Shown here piece after piece: positions 46,345 through 54,170 of a stretch of DNA of 64,000 bases; the first letter of the stretch is position 1; each line of letters begins with the position of its first letter. The translations under genes and the position numbers were made by a program. The DNA is from Pseudomonas paralcaligenes (GTDB lineage Bacteria; Pseudomonadota; Gammaproteobacteria; Pseudomonadales; Pseudomonadaceae), in assembly GCF_019655855.1 (NCBI RefSeq), contig NZ_BPFX01000035.1:12164-76163 (forward strand). The letters are read 5' to 3'. The notes under the pieces are model-generated. The model was not told where the DNA came from and did not search any database. It saw only the letters and a program-made list of their open reading frames with translations.

Positions 46345-49300
46345 ATGTCCTGCTGATCAGCCAGTGCGACAAGCGCGCCTTGGTGGAAAGCCGGCGCATC
46401 CTCGACCAGTTCGCCGAGCGCCGTGGCGAACGTACCTGGCAGACGCCGATCACCCAGGCCGGCCTCGATACCCTGCGCAAGCTGCTGAAGAAGACCGCCC
46501 GGCGCAACACCGCCGTGGCCTGCCACTGGATTCGCGGCAAGGACCACAGCGAACTGCTGTGGATCGTCGGCGACGCCAGCCGCTTCAACGAACAGGGCGC
46601 GGTGCCGACCAACACCACCCGCCGCGACGTGCTGCGCAGGGACGACGAGAACGACTGGCACACCGGTGAGGACATCCGGCTGCTGGCGCAGATGGCGGCG
46701 CTGTTCCACGACATCGGTAAGGCCAACACCGCCTTTCAGGCCAAGCTGCGTGGCAAGGGGCCACTGGCCGACGCCTATCGCCACGAGTGGGTGTCACTGC
46801 GCCTGTTCGAAGCCTTCGTCGGCAGCGATAGCAGCGACGCGAACTGGCTGCAGCGCCTGATCGACGGCGACGATGAAGACTGGCTGGCACGCCTGCGTGC
46901 CGATCACCCGCAGACGCAGCCCAGCCCCTTCATCAAACAGCACCTGCCGCCGCTGGCCCAGGCAATCGGCTGGCTGATTGTCAGTCACCACCGCCTGCCC
47001 ACCAACGACCTGGCGGCGCCGGGTCTGAAGATGCTGCCAACTCCGATACGGGCCGACTGGTGTGGCGCACGCAGTGAAGCCAGTGCGCAGGAGAAGGCCG
47101 CTTGCTGGCAGTTCCCGTCCGGCCATCTTCCGTTTGCCAGTGCCGCCTGGAACAAGCGCGTCGCCACCTGCGCCCAGGCCTTGCTGGAGCGACCCGGCCT
47201 GCTGCAACAGGCGGACAGGCTGCTGGCCGATCCCTACGTCATGCACCTGTCACGCCTGGTGCTGATGCTCGCCGACCACCACTATTCGAGCCTACCCGCC
47301 AATCCGCGCCTGGGTGCGCCAGACTTTCCCGCCCACGCCAATACCAACAAGGACGGCACGCTCAAACAGCGCCTCGACGAACACCTGCTCGGTGTCGCCC
47401 AAGGCGCGCGACGCATCGTCGGCCTGTTGCCGCGCCTGGAGCGCAGCCTGCCACGCATCGCCCGGCACAAGGGTTTCAAGCGCCGCGCCACGGACGAGCG
47501 CTTCCGCTGGCAAGACAAGGCCTTCGACCTGGCCTGCAGCCTGCGCGAAGCCTCCACCCGGCAGGGTTTCTTCGGCATCAACCTGGCGTCCACCGGCTGC
47601 GGCAAGACCCTGGCCAACGGGCGCATCCTCTATGCCCTGGCCGACCCGCAGCGCGGTGCGCGCTTTTCCATCGCCCTCGGTCTGCGCACGCTTACCCTGC
47701 AGACGGGCGAAGCCTATCGGGAAAAACTCGGCCTGGACGAGGACGACCTGGCCATCCGCGTCGGCGGCACGGCGGTGCGTGAGCTGTTCGAGCTGAACGC
47801 ACGCGAGCGTCACGCCGCAGCGCAGGGCAGCGAGTCGGCGGCCGGCCTGCTGGACAACGGCCACGTGCACTACGAGGCCAACCTGGAAGACGGACCGCTG
47901 AAGGACTGGCTGCAGCACGATCCGCTGGCGCACAAGCTGGTTAGCGCGCCCGTGCTGGCCTGCACCGTGGATCACCTGATCCCGGCCTGCGAAAGCACCC
48001 GTGGCGGCCGGCAGATCGCGCCGATGCTGCGCCTGCTCACCTCCGATCTGGTACTGGACGAGCCGGACGATTTCGATCTGGCCGACCTGCCCGCGCTGAC
48101 CCGCTTGGTGCACTGGGCCGGGCTGCTCGGCAGCCGCGTGCTGCTGTCCTCCGCGACCCTGCCGCCGGCCCTGGTGCGCGGGCTGTTCGAGGCCTATCGC
48201 GCCGGACGCGCCGTCTACCGCCAGCATCGCGGCGAGCCGGGCGGCACGGCCGACATCTGCTGCGCCTGGTTCGACGAGTTCGGCTGCCGGACGTCGAGCC
48301 ACGCGGACGGAGAGAGTTTCGCCAGGCAGCACGGCGCCTTTATCGACACACGCCTAGCCGCCTTGAGCAGGCAGCCCGTGCGCCGTCGCGCCCGTATCGT
48401 GCCCATCGCCAGCAGTAGCCGCGAACGCGGCACGATTTGCTCCGAGCTGGCCGGACAACTCCCCACCTGGATGAACGAGCTGCACTGGCAGCATCACAGC
48501 ACCGCAGCCGACGGCCGGCGCGTCAGCTTCGGTCTGCTGCGCCTGGCCAATATCGACCCGCTGATCGAGCTGGCCCAGGCGCTCCACGCCCAGGGCGCCC
48601 CCGAGGGTATGCGCCTGCACCTGTGCGTGTATCACTCGCGCTTTCCATTGCTGCTGCGCTCGGTCATCGAACGACAACTGGATACGCTGCTGCGTCGGCA
48701 TGAGCCACAGGCGATATTCGAGCAGCCGGCCGTGCGCGATGCCCTGGCCCGCTACCCGGAAACCGACCAACTGTTCGTCGTGCTCGCCTCGCCGGTGGCG
48801 GAAGTGGGCCGCGATCACGATTACGACTGGGCCATCGTCGAGCCTTCTTCGATGCGTTCGATCATCCAGTTGGCCGGGCGCATTCGCCGCCATCGGCCTG
48901 GCGCCTGCGAGGGCGACAACCTCTACCTGCTGTCGCACAACCTCCAGGCCCTGCAGGGCGCGCCGGTCGCCTTCACCCGCCCAGGTTTCGAGAGCGAGGC
49001 TTGGCGTCTGGCCAGCCATGACCTGCGCGAGCTGCTGCCAGCCGAGGCACTGGCCATCGACGCCGCGCCACGCATCGTCGAGGTGAGCGCCTTGCAGCCC
49101 GGAACCCGCCTGGTGGATCTGGAACACGCCCGCCTGCGCGCCGACCTGCTGGCCGAGGGTGCCAGCAACACCGCCTTCACCGCACCGCTCTGGTGGCAGA
49201 GCCCTGCTTCGCTCAGCGGCGTCATGCAAAAGCAGCAACCCTTTCGCCAGGGCCGTCCGCAGCTCGATTACGCCCTCTTGCCCGATGCGGATGACGAGTT

Positions 49301-49583
49301 GCCGTTTACCTTCCATCGCGACGAGGGCGATGGCACCTGGCGAGCGTTGGACAATCTGCGCGCCGAGTTGCCTCTCGAGTACGGTGCCCGTATCCACAGC
49401 TGGGGGCATGCCGGCTATGAGGCCGAGTTGAGCGCGCTGGCCGAGCGCCAGGGCTTGAGCCTGCGTGTCTGCGCCATGCGCTACGGAGGCATCAGCCTCG
49501 ATTGCGCACGTAACGACAGCGGCACGCTGACGGATCGTCCATGGTGTTGGAACCCGCATCTCGGCTTTGCCCGCAGCAAATAA
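46341..49583 (+). CDS. cas3: Cas2-Cas3 fusion, nuclease-helicase (type I-F)
   Basis: Degrades DNA bound by the Csy complex and scaffolds Cas1 in adaptation. In 1080 residues: an N-terminal Cas2-like domain (about 1-95), an HD nuclease domain with His123-Asp124, His148 and His216-His217, and an SF2 helicase with Walker A STGCGKT (417-423), DEPD (573-576), SAT (604-606) and the QLAGRIRRHRPG motif VI near 855. A C-terminal accessory domain follows. All key residues are present, so it should be active. Size matches the known I-F fusion. Followed by a 196-bp leader, unlike the tight packing elsewhere in the locus. Confidence 0.98.
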   Translation: MNVLLISQCDKRALVESRRILDQFAERRGERTWQTPITQAGLDTLRKLLKKTARRNTAVACHWIRGKDHSELLWIVGDASRFNEQGAVPTNTTRRDVLRRDDENDWHTGEDIRLLAQMAALFHDIGKANTAFQAKLRGKGPLADAYRHEWVSLRLFEAFVGSDSSDANWLQRLIDGDDEDWLARLRADHPQTQPSPFIKQHLPPLAQAIGWLIVSHHRLPTNDLAAPGLKMLPTPIRADWCGARSEASAQEKAACWQFPSGHLPFASAAWNKRVATCAQALLERPGLLQQADRLLADPYVMHLSRLVLMLADHHYSSLPANPRLGAPDFPAHANTNKDGTLKQRLDEHLLGVAQGARRIVGLLPRLERSLPRIARHKGFKRRATDERFRWQDKAFDLACSLREASTRQGFFGINLASTGCGKTLANGRILYALADPQRGARFSIALGLRTLTLQTGEAYREKLGLDEDDLAIRVGGTAVRELFELNARERHAAAQGSESAAGLLDNGHVHYEANLEDGPLKDWLQHDPLAHKLVSAPVLACTVDHLIPACESTRGGRQIAPMLRLLTSDLVLDEPDDFDLADLPALTRLVHWAGLLGSRVLLSSATLPPALVRGLFEAYRAGRAVYRQHRGEPGGTADICCAWFDEFGCRTSSHADGESFARQHGAFIDTRLAALSRQPVRRRARIVPIASSSRERGTICSELAGQLPTWMNELHWQHHSTAADGRRVSFGLLRLANIDPLIELAQALHAQGAPEGMRLHLCVYHSRFPLLLRSVIERQLDTLLRRHEPQAIFEQPAVRDALARYPETDQLFVVLASPVAEVGRDHDYDWAIVEPSSMRSIIQLAGRIRRHRPGACEGDNLYLLSHNLQALQGAPVAFTRPGFESEAWRLASHDLRELLPAEALAIDAAPRIVEVSALQPGTRLVDLEHARLRADLLAEGASNTAFTAPLWWQSPASLSGVMQKQQPFRQGRPQLDYALLPDADDELPFTFHRDEGDGTWRALDNLRAELPLEYGARIHSWGHAGYEAELSALAERQGLSLRVCAMRYGGISLDCARNDSGTLTDRPWCWNPHLGFARSK

Positions 49584-49779
49584 TCCTCCTGGGGCGAGGC
49601 TGTTTGTCTGGAAAGCATATTGGAAAGCACTCCATAGCTGACTCGCGAGCGTGAACAGCCAGCGTGCTTTGGTCGCAGCTCCTCTTCCTTGTACAGGATA
49701 TGGCCATTGGCTATGTTCGAGGCGTGGATAAACCGGGAAGCCAACCCGGAGCGATCCATATCCAACAAGGAGGTGCCTT
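49584..49779 (+). promoter_or_regulatory. Structured leader between cas2-3 and csy1
   Basis: No gene seen. Three inverted repeats: AAAGCAC 49624-49630 / GTGCTTT 49664-49670; an outer pair GGATATGG 49696-49703 / CCATATCC 49756-49763; and inside it CCGGG 49733-49737 / CCCGG 49745-49749. The outer right arm ends 3 bases before the AAGGAGG ribosome site of csy1 (49767-49773). It may hold an internal promoter; the best I see (TTGGTC-17-TACAGG) is weak. Confidence 0.5.
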
Positions 49780-51096
49780 TTGAGCAACGCTGCTCCCACG
49801 ACGGCCGCCGCACTCCGCGACCTGATCCAGACCTTCATCCACACCCGCCTGCAGGCCAAGCTCGACAAGCTGGCCGCCGACGACCCCAAACGCCAGCAAC
49901 TGCTCGACGACCATCGCCCCGCCGCCTGGCTCGCCGATGCCGCACGGCGCGTCTCCCAGATCCAGCTCGCCACCCATACCCTCAAGCCCATCCACCCGGA
50001 TGCACGCGGCAGCAACCTGCATGCGCCGCCTGCCGACGTCGAATTGCCCGGCCTGGTCTCCAGCCATTGCCTGGTCGGGCACTGGGACGATGACGTAGTG
50101 GGCAACGCGGCGGCGCTGGACGTGTTCAAGTTCCTCAAGCTGGAGCATGACGGCCGCAGCCTGCTGCAACGCATTCTGGAACACGACGCCGACCTGCTCG
50201 CCGCCCTCAGCGACGATGCCGGGCAGGCCGAAGCCTGGCGCGCCAGTTTCTCCGCCATTACCGAAAGCCGTGGGCCGGCGGCCTCCCATACCTTGGCCAA
50301 GCAGGTCTACTTCCCTTTGCCGGATGGCGGCTATCACCTGCTGGCGCCGCTATTCCCCACCAGCCTGGTGCACCGCGTGCAACAACACATGCGCGAGGAT
50401 CGCTTCGGCGAGGCGGCCAAAGTGGCGAGGGATGCGCGGAAGGGTCGGCAGCCATCCGAGCATGGCTACTGCGAATACCTAGACCTGGCGATCCAGAAAT
50501 TCGGAGGTACCAAGCCGCAGAACATCTCGCAACTCAACAACGAGCGCTACGGCGAAAACTGGCTGCTCGCCTCACTGCCACCGCAGTGGCGCACACTCGA
50601 TCTGCGCCCACCACTACGATGGGATTCAGCCTTCGATTTCCTCTACCGCAACGACAAGACACTACGTGCCCGCGTGGCCGAGTTGCAGCACTTCCTGCGC
50701 ATGACGATGCACAACAACTGGCAGATCCGCCGCAAGCGCGCCCGCCTTCTCGGCGAGATTGCCGATGCCTTCCACCAATTCGCCGCCGAACTGCTGGAAG
50801 CCAACCGTAGCGAGGCGCTGGCCGCCGGCTGGAGCGCCCATCCCGACTGCCGTCTGGACGACAGCGAGCGGCACTGGCTCGACCCGCTGCGCGCTCATGA
50901 TGATGCAGATTTCCGCAGCAGTCACCTGTGGCGCGATTGGCCCGAGCAGGCCAGCAAACGCTTCGGCAACTGGCTCAACGGCAAGCTCGATCACGATGCC
51001 CTGCGCCTGGGCCAAGCCGAAGCCGAGCACTGGCGTGGCGTGCTGCACGACGAACTGAGGATGTTCAAGGAGACGCTCGACGATGGACGCGCCTGA
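49780..51096 (+). CDS. csy1: Csy1 (Cas8f), large subunit of the type I-F surveillance complex
   Basis: With Csy2 it binds the 5-prime handle of the crRNA and helps recognise the PAM. The 438-residue protein matches the family in length and order. The start is TTG at 49780 (MSNAAPTTAAALRDLIQTFI), supported by a perfect AAGGAGG six bases upstream; no ATG is nearby. It overlaps csy2 by 14 bp. Confidence 0.95.
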   Translation: MSNAAPTTAAALRDLIQTFIHTRLQAKLDKLAADDPKRQQLLDDHRPAAWLADAARRVSQIQLATHTLKPIHPDARGSNLHAPPADVELPGLVSSHCLVGHWDDDVVGNAAALDVFKFLKLEHDGRSLLQRILEHDADLLAALSDDAGQAEAWRASFSAITESRGPAASHTLAKQVYFPLPDGGYHLLAPLFPTSLVHRVQQHMREDRFGEAAKVARDARKGRQPSEHGYCEYLDLAIQKFGGTKPQNISQLNNERYGENWLLASLPPQWRTLDLRPPLRWDSAFDFLYRNDKTLRARVAELQHFLRMTMHNNWQIRRKRARLLGEIADAFHQFAAELLEANRSEALAAGWSAHPDCRLDDSERHWLDPLRAHDDADFRSSHLWRDWPEQASKRFGNWLNGKLDHDALRLGQAEAEHWRGVLHDELRMFKETLDDGRA

Positions 51097-52057
51097 AGCC
51101 CTGCTCCTGCTGCCGCGCTTGCGCGTGCAGAATGCCAACGCCATTTCCGGCCCGCTGACCTGGGGCTTTCCCGCCGTTACCGCCTTTACCGGCTTCGTCC
51201 ATGCCCTGCAGCGCAAGCTGTGCGAGGACATGGATATCAGCCTGGATGGCGTGGCCATCGTCTGCCACCAGCACCAGACGCAGACTTCGCAACCCGCCGG
51301 CAAGCGCACTCGGGTGTTCCACCTGACGCGCAACCCGGTCGGCAAGGATGGCGGCACGGCCGCCATCGTCGAAGAAGGTCGCCTGCACCTGGAGATTAGC
51401 CTGCTGGTCGGCGTATCCGGCGGAGTGCTCTACGAGGGCGTGCTGGATAACGCGACCATCGCCCAACGCGCCTGGGATACCGCCCTCGGTATGCGCCTGG
51501 CCGGAGGCAGCCTGCTGCCACCGACCTGGAGGCTGGGCGAACGCAGCCAGCCCTCGCTCGCACCCTGGCCCGGCACCTTCGAGGAAGAATCCAGGCTCAG
51601 CCGCCGCCTGGCGCGCCGCCTGCTGCCCGGCTTCGCCCTGATTCCGCGCGACGACCTGCTGGCGCGCCATACCGCCATTCTGCAGGAGAAGGACGCCAGC
51701 CTGACCAGCCTCGATGCCCTGCTCGACCTCTCGCGCCTGAACGTCGAACCGCCCGGCTCGCCGGATGAAAACGGCGAACCACGTCAAGACTGGCAAGTGC
51801 GCCAGCGCTCGGGCTGGCTGGTGCCGATCCCGCTGGGCTACCGCTCGCTATCGGCCCACGCGCCCGGCGGCGTGCGCAATGCCCGCGACCGCAACGTGCC
51901 GTTCCACTTCGTCGAAAGCCTCTACGGCCTCGGCGAATGGCGCAGCCCGCTGCGCTTCAGCGATATCCGCCAGTTGCTCTGGTATCACCAGGTCGAGCCC
52001 GAGGCCGGCCTGTACCGTTGCACCACACCCTTTCTCGATCTCGACGCCCACGCATAA
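51083..52057 (+). CDS. csy2: Csy2 (Cas5f), tail subunit of the type I-F complex
   Basis: Forms a heterodimer with Csy1 on the crRNA 5-prime handle. The 324-residue protein begins MDAPEALLLLPRLRVQNANAI with the family segment SGPLTWGFPAVTAFTGFVHAL near residues 25-45, part of the RNA-recognition fold. Translationally coupled to csy1 by overlap; csy3 follows by 12 bp. Confidence 0.96.
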   Translation: MDAPEALLLLPRLRVQNANAISGPLTWGFPAVTAFTGFVHALQRKLCEDMDISLDGVAIVCHQHQTQTSQPAGKRTRVFHLTRNPVGKDGGTAAIVEEGRLHLEISLLVGVSGGVLYEGVLDNATIAQRAWDTALGMRLAGGSLLPPTWRLGERSQPSLAPWPGTFEEESRLSRRLARRLLPGFALIPRDDLLARHTAILQEKDASLTSLDALLDLSRLNVEPPGSPDENGEPRQDWQVRQRSGWLVPIPLGYRSLSAHAPGGVRNARDRNVPFHFVESLYGLGEWRSPLRFSDIRQLLWYHQVEPEAGLYRCTTPFLDLDAHA

Positions 52058-52069
52058 GGACATCCGATC

Positions 52070-53128
52070 ATGGCCAAGAACAGCGAACTGACCACTGCCT
52101 CCGTACTCGCCTTCGAGCGCAAGCTCGACCCCTCCGACGCCCTGCTCTATGCCGGTCGCTGGAACGAACGCGACGCCGGCACCTGGCAGCCCGTGCAAAT
52201 CCGCGAGAAGTCCGTGCGCGGCACCATCTCCAACCGCCTCAAGACCAAGGATCGCGACCCGGCCAAGCTGGATGCCTCGATCCAGGCGCCCAACCTGCAG
52301 ACCGTCGACGTTGCCGCCCTGCCCGCCGATGCCGACACCCTCAAGGTACGCTTCACCCTGCGCGTGCTGGGCGGCGCCGGCACGCCCTCGGCCTGCAACG
52401 ATGCCGACTACCAGGCCAGGCTGCTGGCCACCGTGCAGGGCTACGTGAGCAGGCATGGCTTCGCCGAACTGGGCCGGCGCTACGCCGCCAACCTGGCCAA
52501 TGGCCGTTTCCTCTGGCGCAACCGAATCGGTGCCGAAGCCGTCGAGGTACGGATTGCTCGCCTGCAGGGTGGCGAGGCGGCCCAGACCTGGACGTTCGAC
52601 GGCCTGGCGCCGTCGCTGCGGACGTTCGTCGCCCACGCCGATGTCGACAGCCTGGGCCAAGTGATCGCCGATGGCTTGGCCGGCAAAGGTCACCTGCTAC
52701 TGGAAGTGGTGGCCTTCGTGCGCATCGGCGACGGCCAGGAAGTCTTCCCCTCGCAGGAACTGATCCTCGATCGTGGCGACAAGAAAGGTCAGAAGAGCAA
52801 GACGCTCTATCACGTACGTGACGTGGCCGCGATCCACTCGCAGAAGATCGGCAACGCCCTGCGCACCATCGACACCTGGTACCCGGACGCCGGCGAACTC
52901 GGCCCTATCGCCGTCGAGCCCTACGGCTCCGTCACCTCCCAGGGCAAGGCCTACCGCCAGCCAAACCCAGGTAAGGATGAAAATGGCAAACCCAGGCAAG
53001 CGCTGGACTTCTACAGCCTGTTCGACGGCTGGGTGCTCAACGATGCCGTGCCAAGCCCTGAGCAGCAGCACTATGTGATTGCCAACCTGATCCGTGGCGG
53101 CGTATTCGGTGCCGCCGAGGAGAAGTAG
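52070..53128 (+). CDS. csy3: Csy3 (Cas7f), backbone subunit of the type I-F complex
   Basis: Six copies polymerise along the crRNA spacer. The 352-residue protein starts [19 protein letters not shown] and has the family-typical glycine-rich stretch ([20 protein letters not shown] near residue 137). Length close to the family (about 340). Good spacing to csy4 (2 bp). Confidence 0.97.
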   Translation: MAKNSELTTASVLAFERKLDPSDALLYAGRWNERDAGTWQPVQIREKSVRGTISNRLKTKDRDPAKLDASIQAPNLQTVDVAALPADADTLKVRFTLRVLGGAGTPSACNDADYQARLLATVQGYVSRHGFAELGRRYAANLANGRFLWRNRIGAEAVEVRIARLQGGEAAQTWTFDGLAPSLRTFVAHADVDSLGQVIADGLAGKGHLLLEVVAFVRIGDGQEVFPSQELILDRGDKKGQKSKTLYHVRDVAAIHSQKIGNALRTIDTWYPDAGELGPIAVEPYGSVTSQGKAYRQPNPGKDENGKPRQALDFYSLFDGWVLNDAVPSPEQQHYVIANLIRGGVFGAAEEK

Positions 53129-53130
53129 CC

Positions 53131-53694
53131 ATGGATCACTATCTCGACCTGACACTGCTGCCAGATCCGGAATTTCCGGTCACGCAGCTGATGAGCGCGT
53201 TGATTGCCAAGCTGCACCGGGGGTTGCACGACCTGCGTCGTACCGATGTGGGCATCAGCTTTCCCGAGGTGGAGACAGCCAAGCATGGTCTGGGCTCGCG
53301 GCTGCGGCTGCATGGCCCGGCCGCAGCACTGGATAGCCTGCTGGCGCTGAATTGGTTGAGCGGCATGCGTGACCACCTGCACCTGGGTGAGCTGGCACCG
53401 ATCCCGGCAAAGGTGAGCTGGCGCTGCGTCAGCCGGGTGCAGGTGGACAGCAATCCAGAACGCGCCCGCCGTCGTCTGATCAAGCGTCACGGTTTCAGCG
53501 AGGAGGAGGCGCACCGGCGCATTCCTGACAGCGCCGCCAAGCGTTGCGACCTGCCCTATGTGGCACTGCGCAGCAACGGCAATGGCAATGGTTTCCGCCT
53601 CTTCATCCGCCATGGACCGCTGCTCGGTGCTCCTACCACGGGTTCGTTCGGTGCCTACGGCCTCAGCGCCGAGGCTAGTATCCCCTGGTTCTGA
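53131..53694 (+). CDS. csy4: Csy4 (Cas6f), CRISPR RNA endonuclease
   Basis: Cuts the repeat transcript at the base of its hairpin and stays bound to the 3-prime handle. The 187-residue protein starts MDHYLDLTLLPDPEFPVTQLM and has the catalytic histidine at position 29 and the arginine-rich helix (NPERARRRLIKRHGFSEEEA near 110) that reads the stem-loop. It ends YGLSAEASIPWF, as the family does. The array begins 130 bp downstream with the CTGCC-GTATA-GGCAG hairpin this enzyme recognises. Confidence 0.98.
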   Translation: MDHYLDLTLLPDPEFPVTQLMSALIAKLHRGLHDLRRTDVGISFPEVETAKHGLGSRLRLHGPAAALDSLLALNWLSGMRDHLHLGELAPIPAKVSWRCVSRVQVDSNPERARRRLIKRHGFSEEEAHRRIPDSAAKRCDLPYVALRSNGNGNGFRLFIRHGPLLGAPTTGSFGAYGLSAEASIPWF

Positions 53695-53824
53695 CCCTTT
53701 TTCTCACCCTCAAGCCGAGCCCTTGCAAAATCAATCACTTGCAAGCGGCTCCGGAAAGAGGGTGAAACGGTGGGAAATAGGGAAGGCTCTTTTATAATCA
53801 GATAGTTAGTGTGTTTGAATTCTA
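53695..53824 (+). promoter_or_regulatory. CRISPR leader with IHF site inside nested inverted repeats
   Basis: AATCAATCACTTG (53729-53741) is a perfect match to the IHF consensus WATCAA-N4-TTR. It lies in the centre of three nested inverted repeats: TCACCCTC 53704-53711 / GAGGGTGA 53758-53765; AGCCG 53713-53717 / CGGCT 53746-53750; CTTGC 53722-53726 / GCAAG 53741-53745. A perfect TATAAT at 53793-53798 is a likely -10 for array transcription. The outer stem could also end the csy transcript. Confidence 0.75.
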
Positions 53825-54097
53825 CTTCACTGCCGTATAGGCAGCTCAGAAATCGCGCCGTTGGTGTAAGCCCCCGGGCGCCAGCTTCACTGCCGTATAG
53901 GCAGCTCAGAAAGGCCGACGACTGGACGCCGAACGCCTCGGTGACTTCACTGCCGTATAGGCAGCTCAGAAATGGCAGCGCGTGACGTGCTGCAGCAGCT
54001 GGTCCTTCACTGCCGTATAGGCAGCTCAGAAAGTCATCCTCCGGCGGGCACTCGTGGTCGTAGTCTTCATTGCCGTAGCCGCATAGGCAGCTCAGAA
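53825..54097 (+). CRISPR. Type I-F CRISPR array, 5 repeats and 4 spacers
   Basis: Repeats of 28 bp, from CTTCACTGCCGTATAGG to CAGCTCAGAAA, at 53825, 53885, 53945 and 54005 are identical. Spacers are 32 bp each: 53853-53884, 53913-53944, 53973-54004 and 54033-54064. The repeat holds the Cas6f stem CTGCC-GTATA-GGCAG. The fifth repeat (54065-54097) is degenerate: C to T in the stem, a 6-nt tandem duplication (GCCGTA-GCCGCA) that enlarges the loop, and a changed last base. Degeneration at the far end and the leader at the csy4 side fix the direction. I found no second array near cas1. Confidence 0.98.
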
Positions 54098-54170
54098 TCT
54101 CTCCACTCCACTGCCGCACAGCCTTCCCCCGGACCGAACTCCCCTCGAAAGCACGGCCCGGTGGCGTCGA

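Noticed and set aside
49481..49813. 110-codon minus-strand frame overlapping the end of cas2-3 and the csy1 leader (possible anti-CRISPR or regulator)
   Set aside because: No ribosome binding site, overlaps two certain genes, composition like a random frame; nothing recognisable.
53655..54119. 154-codon minus-strand frame with repeated FLSCLYGSE across the CRISPR array
   Set aside because: The repeats in the protein are only the CRISPR repeats read in frame (60-bp period is a multiple of three). No ribosome site and no family resemblance.
54105..54120. CCACTGCCGCACAG after the last repeat as a sixth CRISPR repeat
   Set aside because: Only about ten bases resemble the repeat, the hairpin cannot form, and the spacing from repeat 5 is far too short for a 32-bp spacer.
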